From Ketogulonicigenium vulgare WSH-001 (GTDB lineage Bacteria; Pseudomonadota; Alphaproteobacteria; Rhodobacterales; Rhodobacteraceae), in the NCBI RefSeq assembly GCF_000223375.1, contig NC_017386.1:62001-126000 (forward strand): a stretch of DNA of 64,000 bases, given 5' to 3'. The notes under the pieces were generated by a model, which worked only from the letters and a program-made list of their open reading frames with translations, searched no databases and was not told the DNA's origin. Shown one piece after another: positions 17,828 to 27,392 of this stretch (positions within the stretch are counted from its first letter, which is position 1; every line of letters starts with the position of its first letter). A program made the translations under genes and the position numbers.

Positions 17828-18706
17828 CTAACCTTTCAAAGCGGATGCGGCATAGCCTTCGACGTTTTCGCTGAGCTTTGCCAAGTCGCTTTGAATGCGC
17901 GCAAAGCCTGCAGATTTCGCGCGCGTTGCCTCATCCATATAAAGGGCGCGATTGACCTCAATCTGTACAGAGTGACGGCCACGTGCGGGGTCGCAGTAGC
18001 GCCGGATCAGCTCTGCGCCGCGGAAGGGTTTGTTCAGAACCACATCATAGCCCATGTCTGACAGGCTGGTTTTGATCATGTCGACAAACGATCGCTCTGC
18101 ACTTTGCCCGTCAAAGTCACCGATGACAAAATCGGGTCGCCGTGTTCCTGCGGGATCGGGCGACAATGCGTGGCCAAAGGCCGGCATTGAATGGCAATTG
18201 ATATGATAGACACGGCCAAACGCTTGATAGGTCTGGTCCAGCAAGGCTTTGAGGCGATTGTGATAGGGCGTCCAGTACTGATCGATGCGATTTTGCATCT
18301 CGGCAACGGTGAGAAGGCGGTCATGCATCAGCGTATCGCCCCAGGCAAAACGCCATGCGAGGCCCATGCCTCGCTGGGCCGCCGAAGAACCTGCGACCGG
18401 ATAAGGCCAATGGCCCTCGATCATTGCAAGGTCGACGTCATTCTCGGCGCGGTTCACGTCAAGAAAACTGCGGGGAAATAACGCGCGCAGCAATGGGGCC
18501 CCCGTATGCGGCGCATGGGCGAATAGCTCATCCACATAACTGTCCGAGGCCTTTAAAACCATCTCTTGGTCAACCGCAGGATGAAAGTCGCGTGGCAGAT
18601 CAAGGCCGCTATGCGGGCTGTCATAGACCACGCAGCGCGGCGAAGTGATGGGGCCCTGGACGTCAAGTACGCCAGGGATGCTGGAAAGTAACGATGCAGG
18701 GATCAT
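17828..18706 (-). CDS. N-formylglutamate amidohydrolase family protein
   Basis: FGase-family zinc hydrolase, 292 aa, usual family length. The founder (HutG) releases formate and glutamate from N-formylglutamate; relatives cleave other N-acyl amino acids. Family blocks seen: VYDSPHSGLDLP near the N-terminus, FLDVNRAENDVDLAM near residue 85, INCHSMPAFGH near 165 and SVQIEVNRALYM near the C-terminus, carrying the metal-binding His/Glu residues. Last gene of the minus-strand operon, three bases after ggt. With a gamma-glutamyltransferase and a peptide-type importer next to it, the likely substrate is an N-substituted glutamate (inference). Confidence 0.88.
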   Translation of the reverse strand: MIPASLLSSIPGVLDVQGPITSPRCVVYDSPHSGLDLPRDFHPAVDQEMVLKASDSYVDELFAHAPHTGAPLLRALFPRSFLDVNRAENDVDLAMIEGHWPYPVAGSSAAQRGMGLAWRFAWGDTLMHDRLLTVAEMQNRIDQYWTPYHNRLKALLDQTYQAFGRVYHINCHSMPAFGHALSPDPAGTRRPDFVIGDFDGQSAERSFVDMIKTSLSDMGYDVVLNKPFRGAELIRRYCDPARGRHSVQIEVNRALYMDEATRAKSAGFARIQSDLAKLSENVEGYAASALKG

Positions 18707-18709
18707 GCT

Positions 18710-20269
18710 TTACCTTTGGGCTGGTGCTGCGGCAGCAGGAGGGTAGGAGGTGTCTGGCATACCGATAAAGACATCGCCATCGCGGCCGGTCATGGCCGGC
18801 GAGGCAAAGGGCCGGGGCATAACCTCGTTTTGCGCGGCACGGATTGGGCCGATGGCCGCGACCGCAGCTATTTCGTCATCTGTCATATCGACATTCACCG
18901 TCATGGTCGGTGTTGGGCCGGCATCAATACGCGGATGGCTGACGGCTTGATCGACGCTATAGCCCGCAACAAGATGCATGGCGGTGATCTGGGCCAGTGC
19001 GGGAACAATCATATTGCCGCCCGAGGCACCAAGCACTGCGACTGATTTGCCATGCGCCGCAATGGCAACGGGGCACATGTTATTATGTGCATATGCGTTG
19101 GGTGCCATTGAGCTGATTTTCCCCGGACGCGGATCGAACCAGGCCATACCGTTATTGAGCAAGATCCCCGTGCTGGGCGACATGGCATAGGCGCCAAATC
19201 GGTTCAGCAGCGTGAAGGTGATCGCGACAAACCGGCCCTCGCGATCAACCGCATTGATCTGTGTGGTCGAGCCGTTTTTATCATGCTCGTTCACGGTAAG
19301 GGGCGCGATCTTTTCGCAATAGGCATGGCGCAATGCGGTCGCGAAATCGGCATAGAATTTGGGGCCGACCGCGCCTGATGCGCCGAAAAGCTGCTCGAAC
19401 CTCAAAAGCGCAAGACGCAAACGGGCGCCACCGCTGGTGGGCCCAGGGGTAAAGATCGTATGCCCGGCAAAGGTAAAGGGCAGGGAGGGGTAGATTTTCG
19501 GCGCATATGCGGCCAGATCCCCGGCGGTGATCGAACTGCCGCCGGCATTCAGATCTGCGACCAGCGCGGCTGCGGTCTGTCCGGTGTAAAGATCCTCGGG
19601 GCCATTGTCGTGCAAGCGGGCAAGTGTAGCTGCCAACTGGGGGTTGTGCAGCACCGCGCCCGGCCCCGGGATCTTGCCGCCGGGTTGATAGACGGCCTGC
19701 ATCACAGGATCTGCACGCATCTCGCCGTGACCCAGGCCGATCGCAAGCGAAGTGTGCCAATCGACGGTCATCCCTTTGGCCGCTTGATCACGGGCGGGGC
19801 GGATCGCGCGATCAAAGCCGATCGTGCCATAACGCTGCAATGCCAGCGCAAAACCACGCACCGCGCCGGGGATCACGGCCGATGTCATGCCGCGCACGTT
19901 TGCGCCGTTTTTAGATAGCGCATTGCCGTTGAAATAGGTCGCGCCGCTGTCGTCGGGCGCATAGACCTGCATGTCCAACTTTGCCGGCAGACGCCCCGTG
20001 AATTCGATCGTTTCGGCGCTGCCGTCCGGATGCAGGATCTGCATATAGCCGCAAGCGGCAAGGCCTGACATCCAGGGCTCGACCGTTTGCATGGTCAGCG
20101 CGGTTGTCACTGCGGCGTCAACCGCGTTCCCGCCTTCCTCCAGCACGCGGGCGCCGGCCTCGGCGGCGATATAATGCTGGGCTGTAACGACGCCATTCGC
20201 ACTTTTTCCGGCGGGCTTGTGGCGCAGCCACCGTTCGTGACGGGCGGATTCGATGTCAGATCTGTGCAT
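18710..20269 (-). CDS. ggt: Gamma-glutamyltransferase family hydrolase
   Basis: Ntn-hydrolase of the gamma-glutamyltranspeptidase family, 519 aa, translated as a proenzyme that cuts itself before a catalytic threonine. N-terminal blocks VVTAQHYIAAEAGARVLEEG and GNAVDAAVTTAL are typical; the predicted nucleophile lies in DKNGSTTQINAVD near residue 327, and GASGGNMI near 415 is the oxyanion-hole region. Classical GGT has TTH; here it is TTQ, as in some GGT-like acylases. No signal peptide, so it is probably cytoplasmic, unlike E. coli Ggt, which suits hydrolysis of imported gamma-glutamyl compounds. Its start overlaps the RraA-like gene by 14 bases. Confidence 0.9.
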   Translation of the reverse strand: MHRSDIESARHERWLRHKPAGKSANGVVTAQHYIAAEAGARVLEEGGNAVDAAVTTALTMQTVEPWMSGLAACGYMQILHPDGSAETIEFTGRLPAKLDMQVYAPDDSGATYFNGNALSKNGANVRGMTSAVIPGAVRGFALALQRYGTIGFDRAIRPARDQAAKGMTVDWHTSLAIGLGHGEMRADPVMQAVYQPGGKIPGPGAVLHNPQLAATLARLHDNGPEDLYTGQTAAALVADLNAGGSSITAGDLAAYAPKIYPSLPFTFAGHTIFTPGPTSGGARLRLALLRFEQLFGASGAVGPKFYADFATALRHAYCEKIAPLTVNEHDKNGSTTQINAVDREGRFVAITFTLLNRFGAYAMSPSTGILLNNGMAWFDPRPGKISSMAPNAYAHNNMCPVAIAAHGKSVAVLGASGGNMIVPALAQITAMHLVAGYSVDQAVSHPRIDAGPTPTMTVNVDMTDDEIAAVAAIGPIRAAQNEVMPRPFASPAMTGRDGDVFIGMPDTSYPPAAAAPAQR

Positions 20270-20939
20270 TTTTCAGCTCGTCTTCGACAAAATTCTGCGC
20301 GGCCGAGGGCGGCATAACTTCGCCTGCGCGGACTTTGGCAATGAAGTCGTTATAGCGCGCCTGGCGCATCAGCGCGTGGTCACAGACGGCATCTGCTTCG
20401 TCCGGCGGCAGCACAATGACACCCGTTGCGTCTGCGATCACAACATCGCCGGGCATGACAGGCGTATTGCCGACCGATACGGGAACATTCATCGCGCCGC
20501 CGCGGTTGTAAACGCGCGTCGTGATATGCGAAAAGCCGCGCGACCAGCAGGGCAGATCCAGTTCGAGGATCTCGTCAGGGTCGGTGCAGGGGCCATCAAT
20601 AACCACACCTGCGGCGCCGCGCAGTTTCAGCATCTGCCCCGTGCCGCCACCGATGGGTGCATGGCGGTCATCGCCCAGGCGGTCAATCATCAGAAAATCA
20701 CCCGGCCGCAGCTGTTTGATTGCGTAATGCAGCATCGTCGAGTCGTCCGAGGGAATGGCCACTGTCACCGCCGTGCCGACGACGGTGCCCGGTTTACGCA
20801 AGATGGGCTGGATCGCGCGATGTACAAAGCCGCGATCCCGGAAATGCCCGACCATCGCCACCTCGACCCCGCTATAGCGCGCAAGCTTTTCCGCATCGAT
20901 CTGGGGGGGCATTGGGTTGATCTTGTATTTGGGGATCAT
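20256..20939 (-). CDS. RraA-like / HMG aldolase family protein
   Basis: RraA superfamily, 227 aa. Members are divalent-metal 4-hydroxy-4-methyl-2-oxoglutarate/oxaloacetate aldolases or regulators of RNase E. Seen: GDDRHAPIGGGTG loop, GAAGVVIDGPCTDPDEI, and the C-terminal PGDVVIADATGVIVLPPDEA. In active aldolases the last part of the DG-x-x-RD motif carries a substrate-binding Arg before the metal-binding Asp; here it is Thr-Asp, so the Asp remains but the Arg is replaced. Whether it is an aldolase on another substrate is open. Encoded between the transporter ATPase and ggt, so probably part of the same catabolic route. Confidence 0.85.
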   Translation of the reverse strand: MIPKYKINPMPPQIDAEKLARYSGVEVAMVGHFRDRGFVHRAIQPILRKPGTVVGTAVTVAIPSDDSTMLHYAIKQLRPGDFLMIDRLGDDRHAPIGGGTGQMLKLRGAAGVVIDGPCTDPDEILELDLPCWSRGFSHITTRVYNRGGAMNVPVSVGNTPVMPGDVVIADATGVIVLPPDEADAVCDHALMRQARYNDFIAKVRAGEVMPPSAAQNFVEDELKNAQI

Positions 20940-20942
20940 TTT

Positions 20943-22574
20943 CTACTCCGTGTATCGGGATTGATCTGCTGCCCGGGGCACCCAGCCCGCACCGGGAACG
21001 GCGGACAGCAATTGCCGCGTGTATGCGGCCGATGGATTTTGGAACAACTGCGCGGGCTCGCCGATCTCGACCAACTGACCCCGTTGCATCACGGCGATCC
21101 GGTCGCAAAGCTGGCTGGCAACGCGCAGATCATGCGTGACGAACAACAGCCCAAACTGCAGCTTGCTTTGGATATCAGCCAAAAGCGCAAGGATTTGCGC
21201 CTGCACTGACACATCCAGTGCCGAGACACTTTCATCCGCGATCAGCAGCGATGGCTCGAGCGCAAGTGCGCGGGCGATGCAGATGCGTTGGCGTTGACCG
21301 CCCGAAAACTGATGGGGAAACCGATCTGCGGCGCTCGCATCCAGCCCGACCGCTTTGAGCAATTCGGCGGTCCGTTTGGCGGCTTGCGCCATGCTGGCGC
21401 CGTGGATCACTTGCCCCTCGGCAATGGCATCACCAACCTTTTGTCGCGGATCAAGCGCGGTATAGGGATCTTGGAAAATGATCTGCACATGGCGCCTTGC
21501 ATCGCGCAAAGCACGTTTGCCAAGCTGATCAAAGCGAATGCCGTCGATTTCGATCACGCCGCTATCGGGCTGAACCATGCGGATTATGCATTGCGCCAGC
21601 GTCGATTTTCCCGAGCCGCTTTCGCCCACCAGTCCCAAAGTTTCGCCCCGGCGCAGGGTCAGTGTAACGTCATCGACCGCCTTAATATCCTTTCGCCCCT
21701 GCGAGAGACTGCGCAGCGAAAAGGTTTTCTTGACGTTTTCGGCCCGCAGGACCGCAGGCCCCAGGTTTTGCCGGGCGTTACGGGGAAGCAGGCGCGGCAC
21801 CGCAGCGACAAGGCTTTTGGTATATTCATGCTGTGGGTCGTTCAGCACCTGCGCCACCGCGCCAATCTCGACCACCTGCCCGTGCCGCATGACCGCAACG
21901 CGGTCTGCAATTTCAGCCACCACGCCAAAGTCATGGGTAATGAACAAAATACCGGTGCCGTGGCTTTCGCGCAGACGCAGCATCAGTTTCAGGATCTGCG
22001 CCTGCGTCGTCACATCCAGCGCCGTCGTCGGCTCATCGGCAATCAGGACTTGGGGGTTAAGCGCAAGTGCCGATGCGATCATCACGCGTTGGCACTGACC
22101 GCCCGATAGCTGATGCGGATAGCTGCGATAGATCCGTTCGGGGTCTGGCAGCAGTACCTCGTCAAAAAGGGCCAGAACCTTTTGCCTGATCTGGGCCTTG
22201 GACAGGTCGGTATGGATGCGGAACGTTTCGCTGACCTGCTGCCCGACCGTGTAAAACGGGTTCAGAGAGGCCATCGGCTCTTGGAAAATCATCGAGATTT
22301 TGCCGCCGATCTTTTGCGCGCGTTGCCGTTCGTTCAGATCCAGCAGGTTGTCTGGGCCAAAATAGATGCCGCCTTGCGGCTTGTCGAATTGTGCCTCTAA
22401 CAAGCCCATCGTGGACAGCGCAGTCAGCGATTTTCCTGATCCGCTTTCGCCGACGATACACAGAATTTCATGCGGCGCTAATGTCAGCGACAGATCCTGA
22501 ACCGCATATGCGCGATCGGCGTTGCCCGGCAGTGGGATGGTCAAGTTTTCATAACGAAGCAGGGGCGATGACAT
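20943..22574 (-). CDS. Dual ABC ATPase of a peptide-type importer (DppD-DppF fusion)
   Basis: Two complete nucleotide-binding domains in one 543-residue chain. N-half: Walker [14 protein letters not shown], signature LSGGQCQRVMIA, Walker [15 protein letters not shown]-half: [37 protein letters not shown]. Note ADES instead of ADEP in the second Walker B, which leaves the catalytic Glu in place. Start ATG 22574 has AGAGAG upstream and fits better than an in-frame ATG at 22628. It replaces separate D and F subunits in the operon. Confidence 0.93.
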   Translation of the reverse strand: MSSPLLRYENLTIPLPGNADRAYAVQDLSLTLAPHEILCIVGESGSGKSLTALSTMGLLEAQFDKPQGGIYFGPDNLLDLNERQRAQKIGGKISMIFQEPMASLNPFYTVGQQVSETFRIHTDLSKAQIRQKVLALFDEVLLPDPERIYRSYPHQLSGGQCQRVMIASALALNPQVLIADEPTTALDVTTQAQILKLMLRLRESHGTGILFITHDFGVVAEIADRVAVMRHGQVVEIGAVAQVLNDPQHEYTKSLVAAVPRLLPRNARQNLGPAVLRAENVKKTFSLRSLSQGRKDIKAVDDVTLTLRRGETLGLVGESGSGKSTLAQCIIRMVQPDSGVIEIDGIRFDQLGKRALRDARRHVQIIFQDPYTALDPRQKVGDAIAEGQVIHGASMAQAAKRTAELLKAVGLDASAADRFPHQFSGGQRQRICIARALALEPSLLIADESVSALDVSVQAQILALLADIQSKLQFGLLFVTHDLRVASQLCDRIAVMQRGQLVEIGEPAQLFQNPSAAYTRQLLSAVPGAGWVPRAADQSRYTE

Positions 22575-22599
22575 CGAATTCTCTCTGATCGGCGCGGGG

Positions 22600-22620
22600 G
22601 CGGCCACTTTACGTGGCCGC
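22600..22620 (-). other. Stem-loop between SBP and ATPase genes
   Basis: GCGGCCAC, 5-nt loop, GTGGCCGC: a perfect 8-bp stem directly after the SBP stop on the minus strand. No U-tract. Probably stabilises the SBP message. Confidence 0.5.
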
Positions 22621-22627
22621 TGATGCA

Positions 22628-24205
22628 TTAAGCTAAGGACAGATAGCCACCGAACATGCGCATCTCGGAACCTGCTGGGTGCCAGGTAACCCCGTCACGC
22701 ACGGCAAAGCTGCCCACCTGACGCCACATGAACAAGGCCGGGGTGACCTCTTGCCAAGCGGCGGAGAGATCCTTGAATGCGGTGAACCGTTCCTCGAATG
22801 TCAACGCGCTGTTAAAGCGGGCACCGGCAGCGATGTAATCTGCGGAGGGCGCCCATGTTTTCCAATCCGCGCGCGAGCGGTTCGCCTCGGGGTTCCAGTC
22901 CATCCACAGCGGCTGATAGGGATCGCCGGGGATGAAGGATGTGGCATTGCCGAAATTCATCAGATGGAACGGCCGCTGATAGACCATCGAGAAATTGTCC
23001 AGCACACGCATTTCCACGTTGATGCCGACCTCGGCCCATTGGGCCACCATGATTTCGGCCGCCGTCTCGTAATTGGGATAGAAGCTGCGCGTGATATGCC
23101 AGATCAGCGGTTGACCATCGTAATCGGTTTGCGCGACCAAGGCGCGCGCCGCGTCGGGGTCATAGGGCAGGTTCGACTGCAGGTCCGGCTCATAGAATTC
23201 GCCGTATTCGGGGAAGTTGAACGGAACTGCGGGGTGGAATGTCGTATCGCCAAATAGCGCTTGGACGATCAAGTCCATATCGACAGCCTGCACCATCGCA
23301 TAGCGCAGGCGCGCATCCACAAGTGGATTGTCGACCGGATCGGGCAGCGTGTTGAACGCGACCGCTGCATAGCTGCTAAAGGGAACGCTAATGACATTGA
23401 CGCCGTCATAGCTGGCCAATTGCGCCTCTTGATCGGTCGGGATGCCGACCATGACGTGGTATTCACCCGATACGACCCCCGCCATACGGGCGGCAAATTC
23501 AGGCACGACATGCCATTCAAGACGGCTGACCGGCGCGGCATCCCCCCAATATTGGTCAAAGGCCTCAAGCACCATGATCTCGCCCGAGCGGAAAGTCGTC
23601 ACACGATAAGGGCCGGTGCCGATCGGTTCCTGCCCAAAGGCATCGACGCCTTTTTCCAGATAATAGGCCTTTGGCACGATAATCCCGCCGACGCTGGAAA
23701 GCTTTGCCGGCACGTGAATATCAGGGCTCTGGGTTTCGATCTCTAGCGTGTATCGGTCGATCGCCTCGACACGGATAAAGCCTTCGGTAAAGGTCGCGCC
23801 GCGCGGCTCATAGGCGTCATCCGCGCGATAACGTTCGTCCGACAGCGTAAAGGCGGCATCCTCGGCCGTCATCTCTTCGCCATTATGGAAAAGCACGCCC
23901 TCGCGCATTTTCACCGTCCAAACCGCCCCGTCGCGTTCAAAGCTTTCCGCAAGCTGGTTGACGACGACCGAGCCATTGGGATCAGCCAGATAGTCAACCA
24001 CGGTGAAACGTTCATAGAAATTGCAGTAGATACGTGCAGAGCTGGTGGCAAAGCCGGTGACCGGCGACATGGTTTGCCACAGCGAGTCGACGGCCACCTT
24101 CAGCAGCTGAGTGTTTTGTGCAGCAGCGGGGCGGGCCAATACGCCGGTATAGGCCAAGGTGCTTGCGCCCAGCAAAAGAGAATTGAAAATGCGACGTGTA
24201 ATCAT
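22628..24205 (-). CDS. ABC transporter substrate-binding protein, family 5
   Basis: Periplasmic receptor of the gamma-glutamyl operon, 525 aa. ATG at 24205 follows AAAGGA and starts MITRRIFNSLLLGAS; the twin arginine followed by a hydrophobic stretch and a cut near AAAQN suggests Tat or Sec export. SBP_bac_5 features: LAESFERDGAVWTVKMREGV, GTGPYRVTTFRSGE, RYAMVQAVDMDLIVQALFG. Third gene in the operon, after two permeases, an order less common than SBP first. Ligand unknown; neighbours suggest gamma-glutamyl or N-acyl glutamate compounds. Confidence 0.9.
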   Translation of the reverse strand: MITRRIFNSLLLGASTLAYTGVLARPAAAQNTQLLKVAVDSLWQTMSPVTGFATSSARIYCNFYERFTVVDYLADPNGSVVVNQLAESFERDGAVWTVKMREGVLFHNGEEMTAEDAAFTLSDERYRADDAYEPRGATFTEGFIRVEAIDRYTLEIETQSPDIHVPAKLSSVGGIIVPKAYYLEKGVDAFGQEPIGTGPYRVTTFRSGEIMVLEAFDQYWGDAAPVSRLEWHVVPEFAARMAGVVSGEYHVMVGIPTDQEAQLASYDGVNVISVPFSSYAAVAFNTLPDPVDNPLVDARLRYAMVQAVDMDLIVQALFGDTTFHPAVPFNFPEYGEFYEPDLQSNLPYDPDAARALVAQTDYDGQPLIWHITRSFYPNYETAAEIMVAQWAEVGINVEMRVLDNFSMVYQRPFHLMNFGNATSFIPGDPYQPLWMDWNPEANRSRADWKTWAPSADYIAAGARFNSALTFEERFTAFKDLSAAWQEVTPALFMWRQVGSFAVRDGVTWHPAGSEMRMFGGYLSLA

Positions 24206-24232
24206 GGGTTGATCCTTTGACAAAGGGTGCAG

Positions 24233-25069
24233 TCAGGTTCGGGCACGCAAAGCAGGGTCGAGACGGTCGCGCAGCGCATCGCCAAGCACGCTGATCGACA
24301 AGGTGACCAGGAAAATGATCAGCCCCGGCCAAACAGCGATCCACCATGCGGTTGCAAGATAATCGCGGCCTTCGCCTAGAATTTGACCCAAGCTGGTATT
24401 GGGGGGCTGAATGCCCATCCCCAGAAAGCTGAGCGCACTTTCCAGCAAGATGATGGCGGGAACGGTCAGGGTGAGTTGGACGATGAGTGCGCTGGCAATA
24501 TTGGGCAGAATATGGCGCAGATAGAGCCTGGCCGGTGATGCGCCCAATGCGATGACGGCCTGTGAATAGGCTTGTCGCTTTGCGGACAGGACAAGGCCGC
24601 GGGCAAGGCGGGCATAGGTCTCCCAGCCATAAAGCCCCATCAGTATGATGAACAAGGTAAACGAGTTGCCGAAGAAGGCGACGCAAGTCAGGGCAATCAA
24701 GATGAAGGGCAGCGAGAGCTGGATATCGACAATCGTCATCAGCACGCTGTCAATTTTGCCTTCGAAGTGACCCGATAGCACGCCGATAAGCGATCCAAAC
24801 ACGGCGCCGATCACCGTCCCCAGCAGCGCAACCAGCACCGATATCTGCGTCGCAACGATCAACCGTGCCAGCATGTCGCGGCCCAATCTGTCGGTGCCCA
24901 GCGGGTGCGCCCAGCTGCCTTTTTCGGTCCAAAACGGCCCGACAAGACGCGACAAAAGATTCTGCTTTGCCGGGTCGACTTGCCAGATAAAACTGCCGAA
25001 AAACATCATGAAAACAATGCAGCCCAGGATTAACGCGGCGATGGCAAGAACCATTCTCGATCGGGTCAT
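24233..25069 (-). CDS. ABC transporter permease, DppC type
   Basis: Permease subunit, 278 aa. N-terminal membrane segment, then HPLGTDRLGRDMLARL (DppC signature), coupling loop IALGASPARLYLRHILPNI near residue 175, C-terminal VLGDALRDRLDPALRART. Overlaps the upstream DppB-like gene by four bases (ATGA) and precedes the SBP gene by 27 bases. Confidence 0.93.
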   Translation of the reverse strand: MTRSRMVLAIAALILGCIVFMMFFGSFIWQVDPAKQNLLSRLVGPFWTEKGSWAHPLGTDRLGRDMLARLIVATQISVLVALLGTVIGAVFGSLIGVLSGHFEGKIDSVLMTIVDIQLSLPFILIALTCVAFFGNSFTLFIILMGLYGWETYARLARGLVLSAKRQAYSQAVIALGASPARLYLRHILPNIASALIVQLTLTVPAIILLESALSFLGMGIQPPNTSLGQILGEGRDYLATAWWIAVWPGLIIFLVTLSISVLGDALRDRLDPALRART

Positions 25070-25989
25070 GTGCGGCTCCTGACGCGTGGATCCAGAAGCC
25101 CGTAGGACAGGTCTACAAGCAGGTTAACCGTAACCATCGAGACAGCGATCAGGACAACGAGCGCCTGAACAACAGCCATATCCTTTGAGGACACGGCAGT
25201 GATCAGCAGGCGACCGACCCCGGGCCATGCGAATACGGTTTCAACGACGACGGTGCCCGCGACCAGATTGCCCAGCATCAATCCCATGATGGTCACCAGC
25301 GGAATGGCCGCATTGGGCAAGGCATGGAACAGCGTGCGCCGCCATTTCGAGACACCTTTGGCCTGCGCGGCACGCACATAAAGTTTGGACTGCACATCCA
25401 GCATGGCGGAACGGGTAAAGCGCGCAAGGATCGCGGCGAGGCTGAGGCCAAGGGCCGCAGCGGGCATGATGAAGTGCAGAAAGGTCGTCGAACCCGAGCT
25501 GGGCAGCCATTGCAATGTCAGCGAGAACAGCAGGATCATCAAAATGCCGAGAAAGAAATTCGGCAAGGCGAACCAGACGACCGAAAAAATCATGACAAGG
25601 CGATCAAGCGCCGAACCCCGATAAAGCGCAGCAAGAATGCCCAGCGGGACGCCTATCAAGATGGCGATCAAATAGGACAGCCCTCCAAGCGCAAGGGTCT
25701 TGGGAATACGTTCGGCGATCAGATCAACCACAGGTCGCCCATCCCTGAACGACATGCCGAAATTACCGGTCAATGCGTTTTTGATATACACTAGATATTG
25801 CTCGAACAGCGATCGATCCAACAACCACTTTTCTCGAAAGAGCGCGATTTCGCGCTGGGTTGCATCGGGGCCAAGCATAGCCTGGGCCGGATCATATGCT
25901 GACCTTAAAGCTATGAAAGTAAAAGTCAAAACGACAAATATCGTAAGGGACATACGTCCCAACTTGACCAGCCAAAACTGTGCTGTCAC
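25066..25989 (-). CDS. ABC transporter permease, DppB type
   Basis: First gene of the minus-strand operon, 307 aa, DppB/OppB-type permease. MLGPDATQREIALFREKW and LFEQYLVYIKNALTGNFGMSF form the periplasmic N-terminal domain; coupling loop LYVRAAQAKGVSKWRRTLF near residue 205; ends VDLSYGLLDPRVRSRT. It reads divergently from the LysR gene at 26336, and the shared 346-base spacer contains a LysR-type box. Confidence 0.93.
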   Translation of the reverse strand: MTAQFWLVKLGRMSLTIFVVLTFTFIALRSAYDPAQAMLGPDATQREIALFREKWLLDRSLFEQYLVYIKNALTGNFGMSFRDGRPVVDLIAERIPKTLALGGLSYLIAILIGVPLGILAALYRGSALDRLVMIFSVVWFALPNFFLGILMILLFSLTLQWLPSSGSTTFLHFIMPAAALGLSLAAILARFTRSAMLDVQSKLYVRAAQAKGVSKWRRTLFHALPNAAIPLVTIMGLMLGNLVAGTVVVETVFAWPGVGRLLITAVSSKDMAVVQALVVLIAVSMVTVNLLVDLSYGLLDPRVRSRT

Positions 25990-26335
25990 CCAAATCTCCG
26001 TGTTGTCTTGCCGGTGTCTGCGACCAGCTTGCCATTATGGTTAGCCAAGTCATTCACGGTGTCATAGCCCGCAGTTCAAATTATTTTCATATGCAGTGAA
26101 TATGAATAAGCGTCAGGTGACGGCAAACGGAAACTGCCGCGATGACAGGGGCGGCTTCAAAAACGGGCAATTTGTTTGGTTCTGGCTATGATTATTGGCA
26201 CAGGCTTCTCAGATCAGCGGGTTTTGCGCAGATTTTCATGCGCTGCACTGGTCCATTCGCGGCCCGATCTGGACAAGTGTCAGCGAGGCCGGCAGTATTA
26301 AAATACAGAATGTATGGGTTTGATATGTATCAGGT
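25990..26335. promoter_or_regulatory. Divergent promoter region of the transport operon and lysR
   Basis: 346 bases without a gene, AT-richer than the flanks. It must carry the start sites of both units. The main recognisable element is the inverted repeat at 26086-26106. No clear sigma-70 -35/-10 pair can be fixed by eye. Confidence 0.6.
26086..26106. promoter_or_regulatory. LysR-type regulator box
   Basis: TTCATAT-N7-ATATGAA, a perfect 7-bp inverted repeat. It contains ATAT-N7-ATAT, which fits the LysR-family T-N11-A rule with a dyad centre. It lies about 100 bases upstream of the minus-strand operon and 230 bases upstream of lysR, the expected place for an activator that also represses itself. 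Confidence 0.6.
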
Positions 26336-27256
26336 ATGAGCACACAGATAGAACTCAGACATTTCCGATATTTCTCTGTGCTTGCCGAGGAACTGCACTT
26401 CGGCCGCGCCGCCGAGCGTTTGAATATGGCGCAGGCGCCGTTAAGCCAACAAATACGGCAGCTCGAAGAACGTATCGGGGTCCCGCTTTTTCATCGCACC
26501 ACACGCCATGTGCAACTCAGCGCTGCGGGTCATCGTTTTTTGCCCTATGCGCAACGTATCCTTGAGGATGTGGACGAGGCTATCCGCTTTACGCGCGTGC
26601 AATCCAGTGACGAGGTGGGAAAGATCAGGGTGGGCTGCATCAATATGGTGCTGGCAACGATCCTTCCGGGTGCAATCCGGATGCTGAAACAATTACATCC
26701 GGCGACCAGTGTTATACCCGTCACCCAAACAACCGGCATTCAGATCGAGATGCTATTGGATGACCGGTTGGACTTGGCGCTTACCCGCCCGACATCACTG
26801 CCCAATTATTTGCATGGAGAGATTATATTTCGCGAAACTTTTTGTGCCGCGATCCCAAGTGATCATCCTTTGGCCCATCTGGAAACGCTTGAGGCGACGG
26901 ATCTGGACAATGTCGAACTGATGAATTTTGCAGCCAAGCTGGGTACCGGCTATGAGCGTGAAATACATCGTGCCATCAAGCGCGCAGGCGCACATCCGGT
27001 GACCGGGTCGGAATTCACCGATACCAGTTCCGCCCTTTGTCTGGTCGGGGCGGGCGACGGCATTGCGATACTGCCGCGATCGGTTGCGATGACGGCGCAG
27101 CCAGGTGTGGTATTTCGTCCGATTAACCTGCCCGGAGCGACCGCAGATATCATGCTCGTCTCGCGCAATATCTCGTCGGATGTAAAAACACGCGATCTGG
27201 CTGCATTCATTCGTAAAATTGCCACTGCGCAAAGTGGACAGACAGGTGTTGAATGA
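26336..27256 (+). CDS. LysR family transcriptional regulator
   Basis: 306 aa, normal LTTR length. N-terminal winged helix-turn-helix: ELRHFRYFSVLAEELHFGRA then AERLNMAQAPLSQQIRQLEE, residues about 6-65; C-terminal type 2 periplasmic-binding fold with IRVGCINMVLATILPG from about 92. The N-terminus resembles the BenM/CatM/CbnR group. Divergent from the gamma-glutamyl transport operon, so its likely regulator; the effector may be the imported compound or a breakdown product. Confidence 0.93.
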   Translation: MSTQIELRHFRYFSVLAEELHFGRAAERLNMAQAPLSQQIRQLEERIGVPLFHRTTRHVQLSAAGHRFLPYAQRILEDVDEAIRFTRVQSSDEVGKIRVGCINMVLATILPGAIRMLKQLHPATSVIPVTQTTGIQIEMLLDDRLDLALTRPTSLPNYLHGEIIFRETFCAAIPSDHPLAHLETLEATDLDNVELMNFAAKLGTGYEREIHRAIKRAGAHPVTGSEFTDTSSALCLVGAGDGIAILPRSVAMTAQPGVVFRPINLPGATADIMLVSRNISSDVKTRDLAAFIRKIATAQSGQTGVE

Positions 27257-27392
27257 ACTGCGCGCCTTTGATGCCTGACTTTACAGCGGATGCCGATCAT
27301 ATGGCCGGTCGCATCTATTTACAGATGCGCCGTGCGCGATCAGATGTCCGACCGCGCACGGCCAACGATTGGATTGACCACGAAATCAAAGA

